Below are positions 1-5,236 of a DNA stretch of 5,280 bases, piece by piece; the stretch's first letter is position 1, and each line of letters starts with the position of its first letter. The notes under the pieces are model-generated. The model was given only the letters and a program-made list of their open reading frames with translations, searched no databases and was not told the origin of the DNA. The translations under genes and the position numbers were made by a program. Location: assembly GCA_919902095.1 (NCBI GenBank), contig CAKKQL010000147.1, forward strand, positions 1 to 5,280, given 5' to 3'. The DNA comes from Acidiferrobacterales bacterium (GTDB lineage: Bacteria; Pseudomonadota; Gammaproteobacteria; Acidiferrobacterales; Sulfurifustaceae).

Positions 1-73
1 GGTCGGGAGTCTTTTTCGGTGCTAAGCTCGCGGGGCAATCGGTCCAAACTCGATTAAATTGAGACAATATTCT

Positions 74-100
74 GCGGGTTACGGATGGCGCCTAACCCGC
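74..100. repeat. palindromic repeat, 8-bp arms
   Basis: Arms GCGGGTTA (74-81) and TAACCCGC (93-100) are perfect reverse complements around an 11-nt centre that contains the palindrome GGCGCC. The same structure is at 4763-4789. It resembles the GC-rich 'GGGCGGGTTA...TAACCCGCC' palindromes scattered between genes in many Proteobacteria; that family resemblance is from memory and untested here. Confidence 0.7.
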
Positions 101-140
101 CCTACAAAATTCATTTACCAACTGCCCGCAATGCACGAAC

Positions 141-163
141 GTCCGCTTTGGCCGGAAGCGGAC
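141..163. terminator. hairpin downstream of kup tail, possible terminator
   Basis: GTCCGCTT (141-148) and AAGCGGAC (156-163) form a perfect 8-bp stem with a 7-nt loop, extendable by a G-T pair. It lies 26 bp beyond the kup stop codon on the minus strand, where a transcription terminator would be expected. No long T tract follows on either strand, so a Rho-independent terminator is only a possibility; a dispersed palindromic repeat is equally likely. An identical copy lies at 4830-4852. Confidence 0.4.
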
Positions 164-188
164 AGGCTACGGTTACGTAGGTACGACG

Positions 189-296
189 CTAGATTTCGAT
201 CTGCGTGCCGAGCTCGATCACGCGGCTCGTTGGCAGGTTGAAGTACTCCACCGCGCTGCCGGCGTTGCGCGCCATGATAGTGAATAGCACACAGCG
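189..296 (-). pseudogene. kup: 3'-terminal fragment of a Kup-type potassium transporter gene
   Basis: Read on the minus strand, about 35 codons end in TAG at 189-191. The last residues, RVIELGTQIEI, match the highly conserved C-terminus of Kup/Trk-D low-affinity K+ uptake proteins, and the stretch before it (LFTIMARN, then SAVEYFNLP) also fits Kup tails. Kup proteins are normally over 600 residues, so only about 5% is present. The frame is lost near 296, immediately beside the vapC stop codon at 299-301, so the body of the gene has been replaced or was never carried. No other kup sequence except the second tail at 4878-4949 is in the window. Confidence 0.75.
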
Positions 297-298
297 TC

Positions 299-703
299 CT
301 ACTCGCGTGGGATCAATTTGAGTTTTGGCTCGACACGGGCGAGCATCTCGAAATCGCGGTCGTCGTGCAGCAGGGACATCTTATGCTCGACACAAAGCTG
401 CGCGATCAGGCAATCGTGCGGGCTGCGCGGCGTGATACCACGCCAGCGGCAGCGGGCGTACAGTGCGGCGGCCGCGATATGGGTCGTGGCGTCGCTTCTG
501 GGTTTGAGCAGGGGAAGTACGGCGAAGTGTGCGCGCAACCGTTCGAAGTTTTCCGGGCTGGAGGCGCCCTGCAGCAGTTCCTGGAGAATGACGGGCGCAA
601 TCGCCGCCTCGCCGTCCTGCAGCAACCGTTTCAGCCGGGCGACGGGCTTTGTGTCGCGGTTACGTAGAAAATCCAGCCAAACCGCGGTGTCAACGAGCAC
701 CAT
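299..703 (-). CDS. vapC: VapC-type PIN-domain ribonuclease toxin
   Basis: A 134-residue single PIN domain, the usual VapC length. Toxins of this family are Mg2+-dependent endoribonucleases that cut tRNA or rRNA and are held inactive by VapB. The acidic residues expected at the metal site are visible: D5 in the opening VDTAVWLDFL, E42 in LQELLQG, D97 in SPHDCLIAQLC, and D115/D117 in HDDRDFE. The start is ATG at 701-703, inside the end of vapB (14-nt overlap, different frame), which implies translational coupling; a weak purine-rich GGCGGAAA precedes it. It shares the promoter upstream of vapB. The gene looks intact. Its stop codon lies only a few bases from the truncated kup tail, so the downstream boundary is a recombination junction. 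The RNA target cannot be predicted from sequence. Confidence 0.93.
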   Translation of the reverse strand: MVLVDTAVWLDFLRNRDTKPVARLKRLLQDGEAAIAPVILQELLQGASSPENFERLRAHFAVLPLLKPRSDATTHIAAAALYARCRWRGITPRSPHDCLIAQLCVEHKMSLLHDDRDFEMLARVEPKLKLIPRE

Positions 704-905
704 CGGCCATTTTCCGCCTTACCTGGCGCACATCGTAGTCGGCTGAAATCAAATCCTGCCCGGCGAGCGCGAGGATATGCTTCTGCTTCCCGCGCGCGAT
801 GAGGTTGCGCAGCGCGATATCGACCGCTTCGCGTTTCGTCCTGGCGCCGCTCAGGCGCATGGCCTCGCGGATGAGTTTCTCGTCGAGCACGATGTTGGTT
901 CGCAT
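690..905 (-). CDS. vapB: VapB-family antitoxin
   Basis: A 71-residue protein beginning MRTNIVLDEKLIREAM, the typical start of the VapB antitoxin family (Pfam VapB_antitoxin/DUF2191 style), with TKREAVDIALRNLI next, corresponding to the ribbon-helix-helix-like DNA-binding part. The C-terminal part (about residues 43-71, LAGQDL then VRQVRRK) should wrap the toxin. An in-frame ATG 17 codons upstream would give 88 residues, but the ATG at 903-905 is preferred: it has a strong GGAGGT Shine-Dalgarno 7 nt upstream and matches the family's N-terminus. First gene of a two-gene operon with vapC. It neutralises VapC and probably represses its own promoter through the palindrome at 909-928. Confidence 0.93.
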   Translation of the reverse strand: MRTNIVLDEKLIREAMRLSGARTKREAVDIALRNLIARGKQKHILALAGQDLISADYDVRQVRRKMADGAR

Positions 906-908
906 GGC

Positions 909-956
909 ATACACCTCCAGAGGTGTATAGTATGGCCGACGCAGGCGCGCCGGCAA
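909..956 (-). promoter_or_regulatory. vapBC promoter with palindromic operator
   Basis: The 20-bp dyad at 909-928 has perfect 9-bp arms, ATACACCTC and GAGGTGTAT, around 2 bases. On the minus strand a -35-like TTGCCG (951-956) and a -10-like TACTAT (927-932) are 18 bp apart, placing the start of transcription near 920, within the palindrome. The right arm also contains the GGAGGT ribosome-binding site of vapB. Binding of VapB or VapBC there would block initiation, the standard autoregulation of such modules. The dyad is seen directly; the promoter boxes are moderate matches and the operator role is inferred. Confidence 0.65.
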
Positions 957-990
957 GCGATGTCTGTTTGGGCGGCGTCAATAAAGAAAT

Positions 991-1137
991 TCAAGGGTTA
1001 TGCACGTTATTTCCGGCCACCGGGGCACCCAGCCAGCGTTCCACCAGCGCCGCATCCGGCCGGCCAGTCACGGCCCGGCGCGTGCCGTCGGCGGCGTAGA
1101 AATAGCTGCGCGGGAAGCGATTCCACGACCACAGCGC
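991..1137 (-). pseudogene. coding-like 3' remnant of an unidentified gene
   Basis: On the minus strand about 48 codons up to a TGA at 991-993 show strong GC-rich third positions and a protein-like sequence (WSWNRFPRSYFYAADGT, then GRPDAALVERWLG). The frame stays open to 1186, but beyond about 1137 the codons turn AT-rich and non-coding in style, and there is no start codon. It therefore looks like the tail of a gene whose 5' part was lost when the pcm operon came to lie beside it. The pattern of an aromatic strand, a D-G turn and a final amphipathic helix is compatible with the end of a thioredoxin-fold protein, but this is a guess; I do not recognise the family. Confidence 0.5.
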
Positions 1138-1152
1138 TCGGTTTTCCCGCCC

Positions 1153-1183
1153 TTGTTTTAAAAGCGCCCCCGAATAGTAGAAT
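1153..1183 (+). promoter_or_regulatory. weak candidate promoter for the pcm operon
   Basis: TTGTTT (1153-1158) and TAGAAT (1178-1183) are the best boxes before pcm, but the 19-bp spacing is long. Transcription would begin almost at the pcm ATG (1192), leaving little or no leader. This agrees with the lack of any recognisable Shine-Dalgarno sequence before that ATG. Confidence 0.35.
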
Positions 1184-1191
1184 CACGCGGT

Positions 1192-1935
1192 ATGAGGCTA
1201 CGGTCTCGCCCGCTGTTCTCCGGCGTCCTCGGTTTTGCGCTGGCGTTCTTTGCCCTTCCGGGCGTCGCGCAAGACCCGTACGCCGTTGCGCGCCGCGCCA
1301 TGGTGCAGCTGATTCAGGCGCACGTCGAGGCCACGAGCCTCGAGCTTCGCAAAAAAGCGCTCGATCCCCTCGTGCTCCGGGCCCTGGGCGAGGTGCCGCG
1401 CCATGAGTTCGTGCCGTCGGAAGAGCGTCCCTATGCCTACGAGAATCGTCCCCTGCCCATCGGCCACGGCCAGACCATCTCCCAGCCCTACATCGTGGCG
1501 GTGATGACCGATCTGCTCGGGCCGAGGCCCGGCGACCGCGTGCTGGAAATCGGCACCGGCTCCGGTTATCAGGCGGCCATTCTGGCGCGCCTGGTCAAGC
1601 AGGTTTACACCATCGAGATCGTCCCGCCGCTCGGCGAGACGGCGCACGCACGCCTGCAACGCCTCGGTTACGATAACGTCCAGGTGCGGCTCGGCGACGG
1701 CTACTACGGATGGGAAGAGCATGCGCCCTTTGACGCCATCGTGGTCACGGCCGCGGCTGGCCATGTCCCGCCGCCGCTCCTGCGTCAGCTCAAGCCGGGC
1801 GGCCGCATGGTGATTCCCGTGGGCAGCCGCTTCCAGACCCAGCAGCTCGTGCTGGTCGAAAAGGATCCGGGCGGCCGACTCGTCATGCGCCAACTCCTGC
1901 CGGTGCGCTTCGTGCCGTTCGCCGGCGGGCATTGA
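1192..1935 (+). CDS. pcm: exported protein-L-isoaspartate O-methyltransferase
   Basis: PCMT transfers a methyl group from S-adenosylmethionine to isoaspartyl residues in damaged proteins, starting their repair. The 247-residue product has the family motifs in order: EVPRHEFVP (67-75), GHGQTISQPYIVAVMTDLL (91-109, substrate/active-site loop), the SAM-binding VLEIGTGSGYQAA (117-129), VYTIEI with acidic E142, GDGYYGW (168-174) and LKPGGRMVIPVG (200-211). E. coli Pcm has 208 residues; the excess is mainly N-terminal, where residues 1-26 form a clear Sec signal peptide (basic RLRSR, a hydrophobic core to residue 22, probable cleavage after A26). The enzyme is thus predicted to be periplasmic, and residues 35-75 still align to the start of ordinary PCMT, so the leader is an addition. 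ATG at 1192 is chosen because it gives the whole signal peptide. The next gene starts inside its stop codon. Confidence 0.95.
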   Translation: MRLRSRPLFSGVLGFALAFFALPGVAQDPYAVARRAMVQLIQAHVEATSLELRKKALDPLVLRALGEVPRHEFVPSEERPYAYENRPLPIGHGQTISQPYIVAVMTDLLGPRPGDRVLEIGTGSGYQAAILARLVKQVYTIEIVPPLGETAHARLQRLGYDNVQVRLGDGYYGWEEHAPFDAIVVTAAAGHVPPPLLRQLKPGGRMVIPVGSRFQTQQLVLVEKDPGGRLVMRQLLPVRFVPFAGGH

Positions 1936-4418
1936 GGCCGGGAAACCCGTTGCACCGCTTGCCCGCGATGCCGGCCCGTCCCCCGCGCCCGCCGCTCCTG
2001 TCTGTCGCCTTGCTGTCGGCCGCGGCGCTGGCCTATGAGATCCTGCTCATGCGGCTGTTTTCCATTATCCAGTGGCATCATTTCGCCTACATGATCATCA
2101 GCCTGGCGCTGCTCGGTTACGGCGCCAGCGGCGCGTTTCTCGCGCTGACGCGGCGCTGGCTCCAGGGGCGCTTTGCCGCCGCCTACCTGGCGAATCTGAT
2201 CCTGTTCAGTCTGTCGGCGATCGCGTGTTTTTTCGCGGCGCAGCAGGTGCCGTTCCATCCCGAGATGCTGTTGTGGGACCCGCGCCAGCCGTTGCGCCTG
2301 CTACTTGTCTATCTGCTGCTCGCCTTTCCGTTTTTCTTCGCCGCCAACGGCGTGGCGCTCGCGTTGATGCATTTTCGCGGACAGATCACGCGCCTGTACG
2401 CCGCCAATCTGCTTGGCTCGGGACTGGGCAGCCTGGGCATCGTGGGGATCCTGTTCCTGCTTTTTCCGCACCGGGCGCTGGCGGTCATCGGCGGTCTGGG
2501 CGCGCTGGCGGCGGCGGCGGCGGCGGCGACCGGAGAACTGCGCCGGCAGGCACGCGCATGGGTAATCGCGGGCCTGGCGGCGGGCTTTATCCCGCTGGCC
2601 TGGTTCGCGGTCACTACGCCGCCCGTGCTCTCGCCGTACAAGGAGTTGAGCCAGACCCTGCGCATCCCCGGCGCGCGCGTGATCGCCGAACGCTCCAGCC
2701 CCCTGGGCCTCATCACCGTGGTGGAAAGCCCGCTGATCCCGTTGCGCTACGCCCCGGGATTGAGTCTGAATGCCGGCCGTGAACCGCCGGCGCAGCTCGG
2801 CGTGTTTACGGACGGCGATGCCATGACCGTCATCAACCGGAATACGGGCGCGCGCGAAGCGCTCGCCTACCTGGATCAACTCACCTCGGCGCTGCCCTAT
2901 CACCTGAGCCGGCCGCAACGCGTGCTGATCCTGGGCGCCGGCGGCGGCAGCGATGTGCTGCAGGCGCGCTATCACGGCGTGCCGCACATCGAGGCGGTCG
3001 AGCTCAACCCGCAGATCGTGGCGCTCGTGCGCGATGAGTTTTCGGAATTCGCCGGCGGGCTGTACCGCGCGCCGGGTGTCGGGCTGCACATCGCCGAGGC
3101 GCGCGGCTTTGTCCGGGGTCGGGACGCCCATTACGATCTCATTCAGATCGCCCTGCTCGATTCCTTCAGCGCCGCGGGCGCCGGGCTGCATGCGCTGAGC
3201 GAGAGCTATTTGTACACGGTGGAGGCGTTTGACGCCTACCTGCGCCGGCTTGCGCCCGGCGGTTACCTCGCTTTCACCCGCTGGGTCAGGCTCCCGCCGC
3301 GCGACACGCTGAAGCTGTTCGCCACGGCCGTGGAGGCCCTGCGGCGCGCCGGGGTGCCGGATCCCGAACTGCGCCTCGTTCTGATCCGCGGCTGGCAGAC
3401 GAGCACGCTGCTCGTCAAAAACGGCCCGGTCTCGCCGCGCGAGATCGCGGCGCTCAGGCGATTCTGCGCCACCCGCGCCTTCGACGTCGCCTACTATCCC
3501 GGCATCGCCGAGACGGAAGTCAACCGTTATAACGTGCTCACCGAACCTTATTTTTATCTCGGCGCCAAGGCCCTGCTCGGCGAGGAGCGAGAAAGCTTTC
3601 TCGCGCGCTATAAGTTCAATCTCGCGCCCGCGACCGACGACCGGCCGTACTTTTTTCACTTCTTCAAGTGGCAGGCCCTGCCCGAGATCCTGGCGCTGCG
3701 CGGCCAAGGCGGCCTGGCGCTGTTGGAGTGGGGTTACATGGTGCTGGTCGCCACGCTCGTCCAGGCGCTGCTCGCCAGCCTGCTGCTTATATTGCTGCCG
3801 CTCTGGGTCCATCGGCGCGGCCATTTGAAAACGCCGGCCTCCATGTCTTCCCCGCGGGTGCTCGGCTATTTCTTCGCCATCGGGCTCGCGTTTTTTTTTC
3901 TCGAGATCGCGTTTATCCAGAAACTGATCCTGTTCCTGCATCATCCGCTGTACGCCGTCGGCGTCGCGCTCACGGCCTTCCTGCTGTTCGCCGCACCGGG
4001 CAGCCTGTGGTCACAGCGCTACGTCCAGGCAGGCCGTCCGCGGGATGGCGTTCGCCATGCCGTGCTGGGCCTGATGGCGCTCGGCCTGGGCTATGCCTTC
4101 ACGCTCGGGCCGCTTTTCGATCTGCTCATGGCCTGGCCGGTGCCGGTCAAGGTCTGCGTGGCCCTGGCGCTGATCGCGCCGCTGGCCTTCTGCATGGGGA
4201 TGCCGTTTCCCCTGGCGCTGGCCACTACGAGTGCACATGCGCGCGCGCTGGTTCCCTGGGCCTGGGGCGTGAACGGCTGCGCCTCGGTGCTGGGCGCCAT
4301 GCTCGCCATGCTGTGCGCCATTCATTTCGGTTTCACCGTCGTGATCGTCATCGCCCTGCTGTTGTACGGTCTGGCCGCGTTGGGGTTTCCGCAGCCGCGT
4401 CAGGCGCGGGACGGCTAA
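1932..4418 (+). CDS. polytopic membrane protein with internal spermidine-synthase-like domain
   Basis: An 828-residue protein of the fused membrane/spermidine-synthase-like (SpeE-like) type. About seven hydrophobic segments lie in residues 22-227, a soluble Rossmann domain in about 240-580, and about seven more segments in 600-818. The soluble part has a SAM/dcSAM-type glycine loop VLILGAGGGSDVLQA (331-345), an acidic strand end VELNP (E357), YDLIQIALLDS with D410 where SpeE has its catalytic Asp, and the motif PATDDRPYFFHFF (566-578). The C-terminal bundle has FFFLEIAFIQK and PWAWGVNGCASVLGAM, which I associate with this family. It might be an aminopropyltransferase, methyltransferase or transporter; no substrate is established. 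The TTG at 1932 overlaps the pcm stop by 4 nt (TTGA); ATG at 1968 (816 residues) is an equally reasonable start, and neither has a good ribosome-binding site. Confidence 0.9.
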   Translation: MRPGNPLHRLPAMPARPPRPPLLSVALLSAAALAYEILLMRLFSIIQWHHFAYMIISLALLGYGASGAFLALTRRWLQGRFAAAYLANLILFSLSAIACFFAAQQVPFHPEMLLWDPRQPLRLLLVYLLLAFPFFFAANGVALALMHFRGQITRLYAANLLGSGLGSLGIVGILFLLFPHRALAVIGGLGALAAAAAAATGELRRQARAWVIAGLAAGFIPLAWFAVTTPPVLSPYKELSQTLRIPGARVIAERSSPLGLITVVESPLIPLRYAPGLSLNAGREPPAQLGVFTDGDAMTVINRNTGAREALAYLDQLTSALPYHLSRPQRVLILGAGGGSDVLQARYHGVPHIEAVELNPQIVALVRDEFSEFAGGLYRAPGVGLHIAEARGFVRGRDAHYDLIQIALLDSFSAAGAGLHALSESYLYTVEAFDAYLRRLAPGGYLAFTRWVRLPPRDTLKLFATAVEALRRAGVPDPELRLVLIRGWQTSTLLVKNGPVSPREIAALRRFCATRAFDVAYYPGIAETEVNRYNVLTEPYFYLGAKALLGEERESFLARYKFNLAPATDDRPYFFHFFKWQALPEILALRGQGGLALLEWGYMVLVATLVQALLASLLLILLPLWVHRRGHLKTPASMSSPRVLGYFFAIGLAFFFLEIAFIQKLILFLHHPLYAVGVALTAFLLFAAPGSLWSQRYVQAGRPRDGVRHAVLGLMALGLGYAFTLGPLFDLLMAWPVPVKVCVALALIAPLAFCMGMPFPLALATTSAHARALVPWAWGVNGCASVLGAMLAMLCAIHFGFTVVIVIALLLYGLAALGFPQPRQARDG
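2508..2528 (+). repeat. (GCG)7 trinucleotide tract inside the membrane protein gene
   Basis: Seven consecutive GCG codons encode seven alanines (residues 193-199) in the sixth predicted membrane segment. A unit change would add or remove one Ala without shifting frame. Confidence 0.9.
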
Positions 4419-4511
4419 GGAACCTGAATAAGACGTTTTCGCCGCAAAAGCGCAGAGACGCGAAGATTTTTCCTGTTGATTATCCGGCGCTTTTCTTTGG
4501 GAGCGCGTAAA
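4419..4511. other. operon downstream spacer with degenerate dispersed-repeat-like motif, no clear terminator
   Basis: After the TAA at 4416-4418 the sequence around 4444-4470 (GCAAAAGCGCAGAGACGCGA) resembles the 'CGCAAAGGCGCAGAGACGC' type of intergenic repeat that I recall from many environmental Proteobacteria. The only hairpin I find, GCGCT/AGCGC at about 4488-4506, is a 5-bp stem without a following T run, so I do not call a terminator. Confidence 0.3.
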
Positions 4512-4524
4512 GGAGTCGGGAGTT

Positions 4525-4686
4525 CATGGCACTCGGTTAAGCGTTTTCTGCCCCTCGCCCCTACGGAGAGAGGGGGAAACCCCACGTGTAGCGGCAATTT
4601 CACTCTCTCCCCAGCCCTTTCCCTCAAGTGAGAGAGAGCGTACTTGTGGCACAAAGTGCGCCTCTCGCGCTTAACCGAGTGCCATG
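4525..4686. mobile_element. 162-bp MITE-like element with perfect 19-bp terminal inverted repeats
   Basis: CATGGCACTCGGTTAAGCG at 4525-4543 is the exact reverse complement of 4668-4686. Immediately outside, the 12-bp sequence GGAGTCGGGAGT occurs on both sides (4512-4523 and 4687-4698; one extra T at 4524 on the left), as expected for a target-site duplication. The interior has no plausible gene. It holds two low-complexity hairpins: CCCCTC/GAGGGG (4551-4556/4570-4575) and a CTCTCTC...GAGAGAG pair across about 4603-4638, which look like the 'CTCTCCC...GGGAGAG' intergenic repeats of Proteobacteria. A non-autonomous element moved by a transposase elsewhere is the best reading. Since 12 bp is long for a duplication and the target is internally repetitive, a hairpin-forming REP-type repeat remains possible. 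Confidence 0.6.
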
Positions 4687-4689
4687 GGA

Positions 4690-4950
4690 GTCGGGAGTCT
4701 TTTCTCGGCGCTGAGCCCGCGGGGCAATCGGTTCAGACTCGATTAAATCGAGACAATATTCTGCGGGTTACGGATGGCGCCTAACCCGCCCTACAAAATT
4801 CATTTACCAACTGCCCGCAATGCACGAACGTCCGCTTTGGCCGGAAGCGGACAGGCTACGGTTACGTAGGTACGACGTTAGATTTCGATCTGCGTGCCGA
4901 GCTCGATCACGCGGCTCGTCGGCAAGTTGAAATACTCCACCGCGCTGCCG
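4690..4950. repeat. ~260-bp direct repeat, copy B
   Basis: Second copy of 2-261, same orientation, carrying both palindromes (4763-4789 and 4830-4852) and a kup tail on the minus strand. It begins directly at the right end of the 162-bp inverted-repeat element and shares the 12-bp flank of that element. Similarity to copy A ends at 4950, within kup coding sequence. Confidence 0.95.
4878..4949 (-). pseudogene. kup: second 3'-terminal fragment of a kup gene
   Basis: The last 23 codons of kup (GSAVEYFNLPTSRVIELGTQ, then IEI) precede a TAA at 4878-4880. The encoded residues are the same as in the first tail, but three codons differ synonymously (TAC/TAT, CTG/TTG, CCA/CCG) and the stop is TAA instead of TAG. 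The frame ends at 4950, shorter than the first tail by about 12 codons. The fragment cannot be functional alone; it marks a recombination junction with the DNA to its right. Confidence 0.72.
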
Positions 4951-5031
4951 ATGTGCCCTCGGGCCGAGGATTGTGCGTGGCGATATCGTGACCGCAACCG
5001 GGAGCTGCTGAAGCAGAAGCTCAAGGGTTAG
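4951..5031 (+). other. short coding-like scrap, possible gene 3' end
   Basis: From an ATG exactly at the kup-tail junction, 26 codons run to TAG at 5029-5031 and end in the helix-like, basic RYRDRNRELLKQKLKG. Third positions are GC-rich. The sequence looks more like the end of a larger protein than a free peptide; no ribosome-binding site is visible. Its last 11 bases overlap the opposing scrap at 5021-5161. I do not recognise it. Confidence 0.25.
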
Positions 5032-5161
5032 CGGTTCCCCGCAGTATCGCGCTTGCCTCGTCGGCAATTTGTTTGCGCCGCCGCAGCAGTTGCCAGCGCC
5101 GCCCGACATGGCTTACCCAGCCCAAGTCCGCGCTTCCGATCGATACTTGCAAAAGCAGTAG
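5021..5161 (-). pseudogene. coding-like 3' remnant, unidentified
   Basis: On the minus strand, codons from about 5161 to a TGA at 5021-5023 read a protein-like sequence (SADLGWVSHVGRRWQLLRRR, then KQIADEASAILRGTANP) with no start codon and an in-frame stop a little upstream. It may be the tail of a truncated gene whose 5' part was displaced by the promoter region at 5187-5223. No family is recognised, and the competing plus-strand scrap makes this uncertain. Confidence 0.3.
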
Positions 5162-5186
5162 AATCTGTATTTAAAAGAACGCTTTA

Positions 5187-5223
5187 TTGACTTATGTCAG
5201 AAACATGACTACTATTCTGACAT
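5187..5223 (+). promoter_or_regulatory. sigma70 promoter with overlapping inverted-repeat operator
   Basis: TTGACT (5187-5192) and TACTAT (5210-5215) are separated by the ideal 17 bp, predicting transcription from about 5222. Perfect 9-bp arms ATGTCAGAA (5194-5202) and TTCTGACAT (5215-5223) lie 21 bp centre to centre, two helical turns, covering the spacer, the end of the -10 box and the start site. This geometry suits a dimeric repressor, most simply the product of the gene that follows (autoregulation); the repressor's identity is inferred. Confidence 0.7.
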
Positions 5224-5236
5224 TAGAGAAACGGTC

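Larger units (their letters stand above)
2..261. repeat. ~260-bp direct repeat, copy A (kup tail plus downstream palindromes)
   Basis: This segment recurs at 4690-4950 in the same orientation. By hand alignment the copies differ by 10 substitutions, all transitions, and one 1-base indel, so they are about 96% identical. Identity is uneven: 61-188 matches without a single difference, while changes lie in 2-60 and 189-261. The copy contains two palindromes (74-100 and 141-163) followed by the 3' end of a kup gene read on the minus strand. Similarity to copy B stops sharply at 261, inside the kup reading frame. The two copies bracket the vapBC-pcm block of about 4.4 kb. It could be a dispersed repeat family, or the scar of a duplication or integration at a kup 3' end. 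Confidence 0.95.

Noticed and set aside
59..241. 60-codon plus-strand frame in repeat copy A
   Set aside because: It runs through palindromes and antisense to the kup tail, and has no ribosome-binding site.
1198..1932. Long open frame on the minus strand opposite pcm
   Set aside because: It is the antisense shadow of a GC-rich gene; the plus strand carries all PCMT motifs and the minus product has no recognisable domain.
2301..3944. 547-codon open frame on the minus strand opposite the membrane protein
   Set aside because: Composition is rich in R, Q, G and E as expected for an antisense shadow of a GC-rich hydrophobic protein; no start context or motif supports it.
3668..4510. 280-codon plus-strand frame overlapping the end of the membrane protein gene
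   Set aside because: Arg/Ala/Gly-rich out-of-frame translation of a conserved region; the family motifs lie in the other frame.
4525..4686. CRISPR-like or riboswitch reading of the low-complexity hairpin region
   Set aside because: There is no regularly spaced repeat array and no known riboswitch motif; the structure is one inverted-repeat unit.
4804..5109. 101-codon minus-strand frame across the copy B junction
   Set aside because: It crosses the repeat boundary in a frame different from the kup tail and lacks protein-like composition.
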